A DNA stretch of 64,000 nucleotides, taken from contig NZ_JAHKSH010000002.1 of the NCBI RefSeq assembly GCF_019720895.1, forward strand, positions 124,001 to 188,000. Reading direction: 5' to 3'. Numbering within the stretch: the stretch's first letter is position 1; every line of letters begins with the position of its first letter. Shown here one piece after another: positions 25,500 through 33,252 of this stretch. The position numbers were made by a program, and so were the translations under genes. The stretch is from Microbacterium salitolerans. GTDB lineage: Bacteria; Actinomycetota; Actinomycetes; Actinomycetales; Microbacteriaceae. Below the pieces are notes generated by a model. The model was not told where the DNA came from. It searched no databases and saw only the letters and a list, made by a program, of their open reading frames with translations.

Positions 25500-25957
25500 G
25501 GCTCTGGTCGCTCCATCCACGGCATCTCGACCGCGCGGGACTCGTCGCGGCGTGGCGGGAGGCGCTCCTGGCCCAGGCCGTGATCCTGTCCCCGGGCCGC
25601 GGGTACTCGAACCACCCGCAGCTCCGTCGCTTCCAGCAGACCGAGGATCCGCTCGCGGCGATCGGCGACTTCCTCACCGCGATCGTGGATGACGCCGACG
25701 CGCGGGGCTATCGTTTCGTGCGCGAGAAGATCCTCGCAACGGGATCCCGCGCGGAGCTCACCGTGACGACAGGGCAGCTCGCATACGAGTGGTCGCACCT
25801 GTCCGAGAAGCTGCGCCGGCGCAGCCCCGACGTCTGGGAGCGCTGGCAGGGGATCCACGCGCCGGATCCGCACCCGAGCTTCGTCGTCGTCGACGGCCCC
25901 ATCGCCGAGTGGGAGAAAGTGACACCCGAACAGAGCGACCGCGGCTCGGCGCTCTGA
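25496..25957 (+). CDS. Pyrimidine dimer DNA glycosylase (endonuclease V type)
   Basis: A 153-residue protein of the pyrimidine-dimer excision glycosylase family. The N-terminus RLWSLHPRHLDRAGLVAAWR is characteristic, followed by SPGRGYSNHPQLRRF and QLAYEWSHLSEKL (about residues 90-102). Such enzymes cut UV photoproducts. The GTG start at 25496 overlaps the upstream stop by 4 bp, so it is the last member of the coupled carotenoid operon, linking pigment synthesis and UV repair. Confidence 0.82.
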   Translation: MRLWSLHPRHLDRAGLVAAWREALLAQAVILSPGRGYSNHPQLRRFQQTEDPLAAIGDFLTAIVDDADARGYRFVREKILATGSRAELTVTTGQLAYEWSHLSEKLRRRSPDVWERWQGIHAPDPHPSFVVVDGPIAEWEKVTPEQSDRGSAL

Positions 25958-25982
25958 TCCACCCCGACATCAGGAGAAACGC

Positions 25983-27203
25983 ATGACAGATCTCGACGCA
26001 TCGACGCCCCGACGCGAGACCAAGCCGCCGCAGGCCACGGGCGTGCACGTCGAGCCCGGGGCGGTCGTCGCCTCGGCGTCGCCGGCCGCGCAGTCCGGGT
26101 CCGCGCACATCACCGAGCCGGTCTCCTACGACGCCGTGCTCCTGTCCGGGTTCGGCGGTCCCGAGGGACAGGACGACGTGCTGCCGTTTCTGCGCAACGT
26201 CACCCGCGGTCGCGGGATCCCGGATGCGCGTCTCGAAGAAGTCGCGCAGCACTACCGGGCCTTCGGAGGCGTCAGCCCGATCAACGAGCAGAACCGGGCG
26301 CTTCGCACCGCGCTGCAGGAGGCGCTCGCGGCGGCCGGGCTCGATCTCCCCGTGTACTGGGGGAATCGCAACTGGGAGCCCTATCTCGACGACGTTCTCG
26401 CCGAGGCCGCGCGGGACGGTGTGCGTCGCATGATCGCGATCCCGACGAGCGCGTACTCGTCCTATTCCTCGTGTCGCCAGTATCGCGAGGACTGGGCGGA
26501 TGCGCTCGAGTCGGCGGAGTTGAGTGGGACGCTCCAGATCGACAAGGTGCGCCAGTTCTTCTCGCACCCCGGTTTCGTCGAGCCGTTCGCGGAGGGCCTG
26601 CGCGAGGCCGTCGCGTCGGCAGAGAGCGCCGGTCACCGCCGAGACGCGATCGAAGTGCTGTTCACGACGCACAGCATCCCGTCCGCCGATGCGGCGCTCT
26701 CAGGCGCGGGCGCATTCGACGATGTCGATGGCGGCGGATACGCGGCGCAGCATCTGGCGGTCGCCGAGCAGGTCATCGCCGACGCCGCTCCCGACGTCTC
26801 CTGGCAGCTGGTGTACCAGTCGCGCTCCGGTGCTCCGTCGACCCCGTGGCTTGAGCCCGACATCAACGACGCGATCGCCGCGCTCGATCGACGCACGGCG
26901 GCGGTCGTCGTGCCCATCGGATTCGTGAGCGACCACCTCGAGGTGCTCTGGGATCTCGACCGCGAGGCGCGAGAGACGGCGGAGGAGAGCGGGCTCTGGG
27001 TCACGCGCGTCGCGACTCCCGGCGTGCACCCGACATTCGTCGACGCTCTCGTCGATCTCGTTCGCGAACGCGTCGTGGGGCGTCCGGTCGGCGAGCGGGC
27101 CAGCGTCACGCGGATCGGCCCGTGGTTCGACGTGTGCCGCCCGGGCTGCTGCGCGAAGGCGGGAGCGGCCGCCCGGCCGGCGATCGCGGGCATCATGCCG
27201 TGA
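25983..27203 (+). CDS. hemH: Ferrochelatase (coproporphyrin ferrochelatase type)
   Basis: A 406-residue chelatase inserting iron into a porphyrin; in actinobacteria the substrate is usually coproporphyrin III. SGFGGPEGQDDVLPFLRNVT (about residues 55-74), YRAFGGVSPIN (about 95-105), LFTTHSIPS with the catalytic His (about 225) and VVVPIGFVSDHLEVLWDLD (about 305-323) are all present. The first 45 residues are an extra low-complexity extension. A Cys in YSSCRQY and the C-terminal DVCRPGCC are candidate [2Fe-2S] ligands, but their spacing differs from that I recall for other actinobacterial enzymes. It begins 25 nt after the glycosylase gene with AGGAGAA upstream. Confidence 0.93.
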   Translation: MTDLDASTPRRETKPPQATGVHVEPGAVVASASPAAQSGSAHITEPVSYDAVLLSGFGGPEGQDDVLPFLRNVTRGRGIPDARLEEVAQHYRAFGGVSPINEQNRALRTALQEALAAAGLDLPVYWGNRNWEPYLDDVLAEAARDGVRRMIAIPTSAYSSYSSCRQYREDWADALESAELSGTLQIDKVRQFFSHPGFVEPFAEGLREAVASAESAGHRRDAIEVLFTTHSIPSADAALSGAGAFDDVDGGGYAAQHLAVAEQVIADAAPDVSWQLVYQSRSGAPSTPWLEPDINDAIAALDRRTAAVVVPIGFVSDHLEVLWDLDREARETAEESGLWVTRVATPGVHPTFVDALVDLVRERVVGRPVGERASVTRIGPWFDVCRPGCCAKAGAAARPAIAGIMP

Positions 27204-27310
27204 GGGCCGGAACCCGCGTCGGAGAGAGCCGGGCGGATCCTCTTCTCGGCACCGCGCGCACGCGTCCGAGAGGTGTTCCCGTGCGCGGTCGACGGTGTTA
27301 TCTTGGTCTC

Positions 27311-27332
27311 CGTGGCGGGCAGAGCCGCCACG
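27311..27332 (+). terminator. Hairpin downstream of hemH
   Basis: CGTGGCGG-GCAGAG-CCGCCACG is a perfect 8-bp stem about 110 nt after the hemH stop. No T tract follows, so intrinsic termination is only possible. The surrounding stretch 27204-27480 holds no supported gene. Confidence 0.4.
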
Positions 27333-27480
27333 TCCTGCGCTTCCAGGCGAGCTGATCGTCTGAATCATTGCGGAGAGGCCTGACACCGATCAGGACATGT
27401 CCGAATGGGGTGCTGCGCTCTACGGCGCACTCACTTCACGGCGCTGATGCATCGTCATCGGCCGACGAAAGGACATGATC

Positions 27481-27834
27481 ATGGCCACGAAGGACGAGAA
27501 GAACCTGCAGAAGGTCCTCGAGAAGATCGCGTCGATGGACGAGCCGCGGCGATCGGCCATGCAGCGGATGCACGACGTGATCGTCTCCGCTGCGCCCGAG
27601 CTCAAGGCGCGCATCTGGTACGGAATGCCGGGGTACGCGCGGTCCGCGAGCGAGCCGGTCCTCGTCTTCTTCCGTAACGACGAGCTGATGTCGCTCGCCG
27701 TCAGCGAGAAGGCCTCCCTCGCGCCGTCGGGCGGCGTCGACGGCAGGCTGATCCCGTCCGCGTGGTACTTCGACGAGATCGATGACGCGACGGAAAAGCG
27801 CGTCGTCGAGATCGTGCGCGGCGCGATCGGGTGA
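27481..27834 (+). CDS. DUF1801 family protein
   Basis: A 117-residue DUF1801 protein. It shows EKIASMDEPRRSAMQRMHDV, then ELKARIWYGMPGYARS (about residues 41-56), the family core. AAGGA lies 7 nt before the ATG at 27481, which I prefer to the ATG two codons upstream. It is only distantly similar to the DUF1801 protein at 7.1-7.4 kb. Function unknown. Confidence 0.85.
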   Translation: MATKDEKNLQKVLEKIASMDEPRRSAMQRMHDVIVSAAPELKARIWYGMPGYARSASEPVLVFFRNDELMSLAVSEKASLAPSGGVDGRLIPSAWYFDEIDDATEKRVVEIVRGAIG

Positions 27835-27870
27835 CGACGCCGGGCGATGCGGCTGCTGCGGGCAGACGCC

Positions 27871-28782
27871 CTAGACGTGCGCCGGCGTCTCGCCGCCTTC
27901 CGTGAAGCTCGGGCGCTTGCCGAAGAGACGCCCGATCAGCAGCACGGCGCCGACGATGAGCAGGCCGCCGAGGAGGCCGGCGACGGCCGAGGCGGCCGTG
28001 TCGCCGAGCCAGACGACGAAGGCACCGGCGGGCGCGAGGGCGTGTTCGATGCCGTGGATGATGTCGGTGAAGAAGCTGAGCCCGACGGCGCCCAGATTCG
28101 CGAGCACGAGGTGGCCGCCCACCCAGAGCATCGCCACGGTGCCGACGATGCTGATGACGCGGAAGACGGCCGGCATCGAACGCGCGATGCGGGCGCCCGT
28201 GTGGCGCACCCGCGGGCTGTCGTCCTTCGCCATCTTCAGGCCGATGTCGTCGATCTTCACGAGGAGCGCCACGGCGCCGTAGACGACGCCCGTCATCAGG
28301 AGAGCGATCACAGCGAGCGCGCCGAGAGTCATCCAGATGCCGAGCGACGTGTCGAGGTTCGACAGCGAGATGAGCATGATCTCCGTCGACAGGATGAGGT
28401 CGGTGCGCACGGCGCCCGCGACGAGCTTCTTCTCATCGCGCGCGCCCTCGTCGACGTGAGCGTGATGGAGGCCGAACCACTCGAGCACCTTCTCTGCCCC
28501 CTCGAAGCAGAGATACGCCCCGCCGAGGATGAGGAGATACGGCAGCACCCACGGGGCGAAGGCGGTCAGCAGGAGCGCTGCGGGGATGATGAACACGAAC
28601 TTGTTCACGAGAGATCCGAGCGCGATCTTCATCACGACAGGAATCTCGCGCGCGGGCGAGAGACCGTGCACGTACTGCGGTGTCACGGCGGCATCGTCGA
28701 TGACGACACCGGCAGCCTTCGACGATGCCTTGAGCGCAGCGCTCAGGATGTCGTCCACGACGGCGAGCAGACCGACGGACAT
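27871..28782 (-). CDS. DUF808 family membrane protein (YedI-like)
   Basis: A 303-residue membrane protein. The N-terminus SVGLLAVVDDILSAALKASS and KAAGVVIDDAAVTPQYVHGL are hallmark DUF808 sequences, followed by ALGSLVNKFVFIIPAAL and AYLCFEGAEKVLEWFG. Around six membrane helices. Function is unknown. ATG at 28782 with AGGGGGATCC upstream. It is convergent with the DUF1801 gene and divergent from the Mug-like gene. Confidence 0.88.
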   Translation of the reverse strand: MSVGLLAVVDDILSAALKASSKAAGVVIDDAAVTPQYVHGLSPAREIPVVMKIALGSLVNKFVFIIPAALLLTAFAPWVLPYLLILGGAYLCFEGAEKVLEWFGLHHAHVDEGARDEKKLVAGAVRTDLILSTEIMLISLSNLDTSLGIWMTLGALAVIALLMTGVVYGAVALLVKIDDIGLKMAKDDSPRVRHTGARIARSMPAVFRVISIVGTVAMLWVGGHLVLANLGAVGLSFFTDIIHGIEHALAPAGAFVVWLGDTAASAVAGLLGGLLIVGAVLLIGRLFGKRPSFTEGGETPAHV

Positions 28783-28897
28783 GGATCCCCCTGGGTGAGT
28801 CGAGTGCCTCGGCCCACCCGAAGCGGGGGCCAGAGCCATGTTCGCATTCTGCCCGACGCGAGAGGGATGCCGCGCCGCGGGCCCTACGGTGGAGATC

Positions 28898-29560
28898 ATG
28901 GAACGCGGAATGCCTCGGCAGCCGTCCCCTCTCGGGGGTCGGCGCCCGCGCAAAGACGAGCTGGCGCAGTTCGCGACGGCGGATCCCGATGCGATCGACG
29001 ACGTCCTCCCGCAGGCGGGAGAGCCACTCGCGTTGCTCATCGTGGGAATCAATCCGGGACTCTGGACGGCGGCGGTCAATGCGCCCTTCGCGCGGCCGGG
29101 GAATCGCTTCTGGCCGTCGCTGCACGAGGCCGGGCTGACGGATCACAGGATCGACGCGTCCCGAGGGCTCGCACCGGAGGACGTCGATCAGCTTCTCTCT
29201 CGCGGGATCGGCATCACGAACCTCGTCGGGCGGGCGACCGTGCGCGCCGACGAGCTCACGCGCGACGAGCTGCACGAGGCGGGCCGACGTCTCGTCGTGC
29301 GGATCGAGGAGCTGCGTCCGCACGTCGTCGCGATCGCCGGCATCACGGCGTTCCGCGCGGCGTTCGCGCAGCCGAAGGCGCAGCTCGGCACCCAGGACCC
29401 GACCGCGATCCCCGGGTGGCCGAGCGACGTCGCTCTGTGGGTCGTACCGCAGCCGAGCGGTCTGAACGCCCACGAGAACATCGCCTCGCTCGCCGCCCGC
29501 TGGCGCGAGGTGTGGCGGGACGCGGGAACCGATGTCTCCGACCCGCGCCGAGATCGATGA
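28898..29560 (+). CDS. mug: Mismatch-specific G:T/U DNA glycosylase (Mug family)
   Basis: A 220-residue protein of the Mug/TDG uracil-DNA glycosylase family. The active-site region is LIVGINPGLWTAAVNAPFAR (about residues 46-65) with GNRFWPSLHEAGL next. GIGITNLVGRATVRADEL (about 104-121) and the substrate loop VVPQPSGLNAHENI (about 186-199) follow. It removes uracil or thymine from mismatches with G. I chose ATG 28898, consistent with family length; the in-frame upstream ATG at 28838 runs through promoter sequence. Confidence 0.9.
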   Translation: MERGMPRQPSPLGGRRPRKDELAQFATADPDAIDDVLPQAGEPLALLIVGINPGLWTAAVNAPFARPGNRFWPSLHEAGLTDHRIDASRGLAPEDVDQLLSRGIGITNLVGRATVRADELTRDELHEAGRRLVVRIEELRPHVVAIAGITAFRAAFAQPKAQLGTQDPTAIPGWPSDVALWVVPQPSGLNAHENIASLAARWREVWRDAGTDVSDPRRDR

Positions 29561-29603
29561 GTGCTGCGCCGTCGCGACTGAGCCGCTGCGGAACCGTGCG
29601 GGC

Positions 29604-29810
29604 TCACGTGGCGAGCGCCTCGTACGGCTCGCGGAGCGCAGGGGAGTAGTCCTCCCAGACCACGGCCGACGGATCCTCGTCGGTGAGCACTCGAGCGAGC
29701 CGCTCGAGGTCGTACTCCCAGCCGGGCCCGATGCTCCCGACCGGATCCGTGCCGACGGCCTGTGCGAACAGCAGGATCGTCGACGCGCCGCCGTGCCGGA
29801 AGTATTCTGA
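29604..29810 (-). pseudogene. C-terminal fragment of an AHSA1/SRPBCC-type gene
   Basis: On the minus strand a frame without a start reads GGASTILLFAQAVGTDPVG, then SIGPGWEYDLERLARVL and DYSPALREPYEALAT before TGA at 29604. GPGWEYxLDRL and DYxPxLRExYEAL are typical of the last quarter of Hsp90-ATPase-activator-like SRPBCC proteins. The rest of the gene is missing and the plus-strand gene at 29816 now occupies the place, so this is a remnant. Confidence 0.5.
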
Positions 29811-29815
29811 GGACC

Positions 29816-30484
29816 ATGGTCGAACCCACTGTCGAGAGCGTGCGCGAGGAGCTGGCCGCGCTCGAGGATCCGAAGGTCCGCGCCGTCAACGAGAAGCACG
29901 GCGACGATCACGGCGTGAAGCTCAGCGGCCTGCGCGCCGTCGCCAAGGCGCTGAAGAAGAACGAGCAGCTCGCGGTCGACCTCTGGGCCACCGGAGAGAC
30001 GCCGCTGCGACTCGTCGCGCTGCTCATCTGCCGTCCGAAGCAGTTCGGTGCCGACGAGCTCGACGAGATGCTGCGGGACGCGCGTGTGCCGAAGGTCACC
30101 GACTGGCTGATCAACTACGTCGTGAAGAAGTCCCCGCATGCGGACGAGCTGCGGGAGGCCTGGCACGACGACGCCGACCCCGCGGTCGCCGCCGGGGCGT
30201 GGGCGCTCGCCGCAGATCGAGCGGTCCGGGAGCCGGAGGTGCTCGACCTCGAGGCCCTGCTGAACGAGATCGAGTCCGAGATGAAAGAGGCGCCCGCCCG
30301 CAAGCAGTGGGAGATGAACAACACTCTCGCCGCGATCGGCATCGCACACCCGGACCTGCGAAAGCGAGCGATCGACATCGGCGAGCGTCTCGAGGTTCTG
30401 AAGGACTATCCGACCCCTCCCGGGTGCACCTCGCCCTACGCGCCCCTCTGGATCGGCGAGATCGTGTCGCGCCAGAAGACCTGA
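29816..30484 (+). CDS. HEAT-repeat protein related to DNA alkylation repair (AlkD-like)
   Basis: A 222-residue all-helical protein. The pattern VREELAALEDPKVRAVNEKH, then GVKLSGLRAVAKALKKNEQL and ALLICRPKQFGADELDEML matches AlkD-like HEAT-repeat proteins. The classic catalytic Asp/Trp/Arg pocket of AlkD cannot be identified with confidence, so glycosylase activity is not assured. Start ATG 29816. It is monocistronic and followed by the tmRNA gene. Confidence 0.75.
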   Translation: MVEPTVESVREELAALEDPKVRAVNEKHGDDHGVKLSGLRAVAKALKKNEQLAVDLWATGETPLRLVALLICRPKQFGADELDEMLRDARVPKVTDWLINYVVKKSPHADELREAWHDDADPAVAAGAWALAADRAVREPEVLDLEALLNEIESEMKEAPARKQWEMNNTLAAIGIAHPDLRKRAIDIGERLEVLKDYPTPPGCTSPYAPLWIGEIVSRQKT

Positions 30485-30608
30485 GTGGACGCGGATCCGC
30501 GGCCGGGTGTATCCTGAACTGCTCGGGTGCGACCCGATCGATCGCGTGTCATGCGCGATGGCAACTCCACAGCGTGCGTATGCGGTTCCCTTCCTCAGAA
30601 GGATCCAC

Positions 30609-30975
30609 GGGGCTGATCGGTTTCGACAGCATCTGCCGATCTGAGGGAAGCGGGCCGAGGACGCAGGGTTATCTCGTAAACGCCCCCTGCAAACCAATAA
30701 GTGCCAACTCTAAGCGCACTGACTTCGCTCTCGCTGCGTAAGCGAGCCCGATAGTCCGTCAGACCGTGGGTGATCCCGCCACGGATCCTGGCGTCATCTA
30801 GGGATCTTGCTGTGACGTGGTGTCGAGACGCGTCACGGGACTTTTCTTCGACTGGGCTCGTCGATCTATGTGTCTGTGCTGAAGATCGGAGCCGAGCAGA
30901 ACGCCTCCACAGACTGCGCCCGGAGAAACCCCAGTGAACCAGTGCTGGACGGGGGTTCGATTCCCCCCAGCTCCA
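30609..30975 (+). ncRNA. ssrA: Transfer-messenger RNA (tmRNA)
   Basis: A one-piece tmRNA of about 367 nt that rescues stalled ribosomes. The 5' end GGGGCTGATCGGTTTCGACA pairs with the 3' acceptor end CAGCTCC, and the T arm GGGGGTTCGATTCCCCC is intact. The tag frame runs 30703-30741 and encodes ANSKRTDFALAA before TAA, an actinobacterial-type degradation tag. A -10-like TATCCT lies at about 30511, so a 5' leader is probably processed off. Its 3' end is the attachment site of the island that follows. Confidence 0.95.
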
Positions 30976-30995
30976 CGACCGCAACGCACCTGTGA
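30973..30995 (+). repeat. attL: 23-bp direct repeat at the ssrA 3' end
   Basis: The sequence starts CCACGACCGCAACG and ends CACCTGTGA. It is identical to 46609-46631. The first three bases are the last three of the mature tmRNA. The similarity continues imperfectly for another 50 bases through the terminator hairpin. Confidence 0.9.
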
Positions 30996-30999
30996 TTAA

Positions 31000-31040
31000 C
31001 CCCCTTGATCCCTACTCTCCGTAGGCATCGAGGGGGTTTT
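31000..31040 (+). terminator. Element-borne terminator downstream of ssrA
   Basis: CCCCCTTGATCCCTAC pairs with GTAGGCATCGAGGGGG around loop TCTCC (one mismatch, one G-U), followed by TTTTC. It has the same loop and stem length as the hairpin at 46636-46675 but a different stem sequence. It supplies ssrA with a terminator after integration. Confidence 0.85.
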
Positions 31041-31058
31041 CTGTGCCCGGATTCGTTC

Positions 31059-31815
31059 TCAGGAAACGGCGCCTGCCCACGTTTTTCCCACATCCGCTGC
31101 GACCGCGCGCTCGTTCAGCCGCGTCGCGACGTCGTCGACGTCGTCGTCGAACAGGTCGGCGTAGGTGTCGAGCGTCATCGCCGCGGACTTGTGCCCGAGC
31201 ATCCGCTGTACTGCCTTTACGTGCGCGCCCGACGCGATCGCGAGGGACGCCGCCGTGTGTCGCAGGTCGTGCGGCGCGATGCGCTCGATGCCCGTGGCCG
31301 TGACGGCGCGCGCGAACCACGATCCCGCCGCCTCGTCGGTCTTCGCTCGCCGGAGGTATCCGCCGGCGTCGTTCGCGAACACGAGATCGCTCGGCGCCTT
31401 GTTGGCCGTGAGCGACTCGAGCGGCTCGACGAGGAATCCGGGGAACGGGACAGTGCGCTTCTCCCACGACTTCGGCGGACCCACCTCGATCACGCCTTCC
31501 ACCTCCACAGCGGCGCGGTTCGCGTGCAGTCGCCGGCGCAGCATGTTCACGTCCTGCACGCGCAGTCCGATCGCCTCACTCCACCTGAGCCCGCCGTGGG
31601 CCAGCACCAGCACCAGAGTCGCGAGCATTGGCTCGCGCGTCGCGCTCGCGAGCTTCACGACCTCCGCGTCGCTCAGGTACCGTCGCGTCTACTTCGACTC
31701 CTTGCGAGGCAGATTCCGCGCGCCGCGCGCCGCATTCTTCGAGATACGCCGGTCACGCACAGCGACGTCGAGGATCCCCGCGAGCACGCCCACCGCCCGC
31801 AGCACCACCGTCGCC
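31059..31815 (-). pseudogene. int: Tyrosine integrase remnant (truncated, internal amber stop)
   Basis: The catalytic domain of a phage-type tyrosine recombinase is complete from 31658 down: HGGLRWSEAIGLRVQDV (first Arg), RIAPHDLRHTAASLAI (His-x-x-Arg), LGHKSAAMTLDTYADLF (His and nucleophile Tyr). Upstream in the same frame RRYLSDAEV follows an in-frame TAG (31689-31691). Before the stop, VLRAVGVLAGILDVAVRDRR and KNAARGARNLPRKESK are also integrase-like. The homology ends abruptly near 31815, so the arm-binding and most of the core-binding domain are gone. A protein starting at GTG 31658 would have the catalytic domain alone. Confidence 0.85.
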
Positions 31816-31816
31816 G

Positions 31817-31963
31817 ATCGCGATCCGCGGCATCTCGGCCGACGTCCTCGACGACAAGGGGCGCGTCCGTGACGACCTCGGCGGATCCGGTGACCACGTC
31901 TACGGCGGCCCATGGTCCCGCGCGCAGAAGATCGAGCGCTTCGCGTGGCTGGCGCAGCGCTGA
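31817..31963 (+). pseudogene. C-terminal fragment of a phage lysin-like protein
   Basis: The plus strand reads IAIRGISADVLDDKGRVRDD, then LGGSGDHVYGGPWSRAQKIE and RFAWLAQR before TGA at 31961-31963. It has no start of its own and abuts the integrase break. Its position directly before a small membrane protein is that of an endolysin before a holin in phage lysis cassettes; the lysin label is inference from context. Confidence 0.45.
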
Positions 31964-31977
31964 CCGGGGATGGCTCC

Positions 31978-32214
31978 ATGCCGACCGTCGTATGGGTGCC
32001 CCTCGGCGTCGCGATCGTCGGCCTCGCGGGGACGGTGATCGGCATCGTCGCGGCGAAGTTCACGAAGTTCACCGCGCGCCTCGAAGCACTCGAACGCCGC
32101 CACCGCCTCTCGGGGCTGTACATCCGCAGCCTTATCGACCACGCCTACCGCAACAACGCGGTGCCGCTCCCGGATCCCCCGGACGGGTGGCTTGACGCTC
32201 TGAACGGAGACTGA
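31978..32214 (+). CDS. Small phage-type membrane protein (possible holin accessory)
   Basis: A 78-residue protein. One N-terminal membrane helix (residues 5-27, VWVPLGVAIVGLAGTVIGIV) is followed by a short coiled-coil-like stretch (ARLEALERRHRL). Small proteins of this kind follow endolysins in actinophage lysis cassettes. Start ATG at 31978, 12 nt after the lysin fragment's stop. Confidence 0.6.
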   Translation: MPTVVWVPLGVAIVGLAGTVIGIVAAKFTKFTARLEALERRHRLSGLYIRSLIDHAYRNNAVPLPDPPDGWLDALNGD

Positions 32215-32241
32215 CCCACGGCTGATACCCCTAACGTTGTC

Positions 32242-32300
32242 GTGAAGAACCCGACCGTCCGCAAGGTGGCGAGCATCGTGCTCGGCATCTTCAGCAGTCC
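32242..32300 (+). pseudogene. Truncated phage-type gene start
   Basis: GTG at 32242 begins VKNPTVRKVASIVLGIFS, which looks like the N-terminus of a short phage membrane protein. The frame continues, but after about 32300 it loses coding character. This appears to be a deletion junction. Confidence 0.35.
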
Positions 32301-32337
32301 CCTCCTCCACATCGGGACATTAGATGTAATTGTCGCT

Positions 32338-32377
32338 CAGCAGTTGCCGCCGCCCGTGCGCGAGCGGCAGCAACTGC
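32338..32377. terminator. Hairpin between phage remnant and the minus-strand gene pair
   Basis: AGCAGTTGC and GCAACTGCT form a 9-bp stem, with further GCCGC/GCGGC pairing possible inside. It lies about 120 nt past the stop of the minus-strand gene at 32495 and could terminate that pair. No T tract is seen. Confidence 0.4.
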
Positions 32378-32494
32378 TGCGACGGTCGTGCAACCTACAT
32401 GGTTGGTCGACTGGGCGCATTCATCGTGCACACACAGTGGAACTCGTCACTGATGCCGAGGAGCACGATGCCAACGAGACGCAATGTGCCAGCG

Positions 32495-32938
32495 CTACGA
32501 TCCGACGCGCGCCAGCTCTTGTGAAGCGGCAAACGCGGAAGACCACCATGTGCCCGCACGGGTTTGATACGCAAGCGGGACCATGCTCGAAACGACATCG
32601 GTCGCCCCGGAGGCGGCGTACTCGATACCCAGGCCCGTACTCGCCGCGTCGCCGGTGACCCCGAGCATCTCGGGCGGGAGGAAGACCCACTTTCCGTCGA
32701 ACGTGCGACGAAGTCCTTCGCCGAGGAATGCCTCGTACGCTTGGACAACGGAGTCGGGTATCTCTTCCGGAGTCGCCCATGTGTTGAGCATGTGCTGCTC
32801 GAGGGAGTCGAGGGAGTCTGCATTCCAGGGATCATCGACTTTTCGCGGCGCAAACGGCTCCAGCTGTGCCGCTTCGTCGAGGATCGTCGCGCAGCGATCA
32901 CGCCACTCGTCGATCGTGTATCCGTGTACGCGGCTCAT
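32495..32938 (-). CDS. Hypothetical cytoplasmic protein, second gene of a coupled pair
   Basis: A 147-residue acidic protein starting RVHGYTIDEWRDRCATILDE after the first Met. No signal peptide and no membrane segment are evident; there is a mildly hydrophobic stretch near residues 85-110 (MLGVTGDAASTGLGIEYAAS). I do not recognise the family. The ATG overlaps the stop of the upstream secreted-protein gene by ATGA, so the two are made together. The pair looks more AT-rich than the chromosome. Confidence 0.6.
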   Translation of the reverse strand: MSRVHGYTIDEWRDRCATILDEAAQLEPFAPRKVDDPWNADSLDSLEQHMLNTWATPEEIPDSVVQAYEAFLGEGLRRTFDGKWVFLPPEMLGVTGDAASTGLGIEYAASGATDVVSSMVPLAYQTRAGTWWSSAFAASQELARVGS

Positions 32939-33252
32939 CGAGGGACCACCACCCACACCTTGCCCATCTTGAGGCACTTCACCTTTGGCAGATCGGGGAA
33001 CGTGTTGTTGTAGAAGTCGCGCGCCGAGATGCACGCCGGCTTGGAGGTAAGCACCTTGATGACGCTTCCCCAGATCAGGGGCTGGACGGTCGCGTCAGAT
33101 TCTGTTTCGTTCGTTGCGACCAGGGAAGCCGACTGGACGGCACTCGGCGCGGCCGAGGAGGACTCCTCAGAAGCCATTGCTGGAGTGCTGGTGAGCACAC
33201 CAAGTGCGAGGGCGAACACTCCAGCGAGTGCCGCGATGCGCTTAGAAATCAA
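32935..33252 (-). CDS. Small secreted protein of unknown family
   Basis: About 105 residues from a TTG at 33252 (AAAGG 6 nt upstream). A clear Sec signal peptide (KRIAALAGVFALALGVLTST, cleavage after AMA) is followed by a Ser/Ala-rich spacer and a C-terminal core with two cysteines (KPACISARDFYNNTFPDLPK, then VKCLKMGKVWVVVPR). It has no recognised domain. It is coupled to a cytoplasmic protein gene, an arrangement seen in small exported effector/immunity pairs among others. A hairpin (GCCCCT/AGGGGC, 33274-33293) lies in its leader. Confidence 0.6.
   Translation of the reverse strand: MISKRIAALAGVFALALGVLTSTPAMASEESSSAAPSAVQSASLVATNETESDATVQPLIWGSVIKVLTSKPACISARDFYNNTFPDLPKVKCLKMGKVWVVVPR

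Noticed and set aside
27204-27480. Possible riboswitch upstream of the DUF1801 gene
   Set aside because: Apart from one 8-bp hairpin no conserved riboswitch core could be recognised.
27847-29649. 600-residue open frame on the plus strand
   Set aside because: It runs antisense to the DUF808 gene and then through the Mug gene in another frame, with composition typical of high-GC shadow frames.
28433-30697. 754-residue minus-strand open frame
   Set aside because: It lies antisense to the Mug and HEAT-repeat genes and into ssrA, with no domain; a GC-skew artefact.
30973-30995. Repeat as part of a CRISPR or dispersed repeat
   Set aside because: Only two copies were seen, flanking one island, one of them at the ssrA end; an att site explains it better. 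No CRISPR array was seen in the window.
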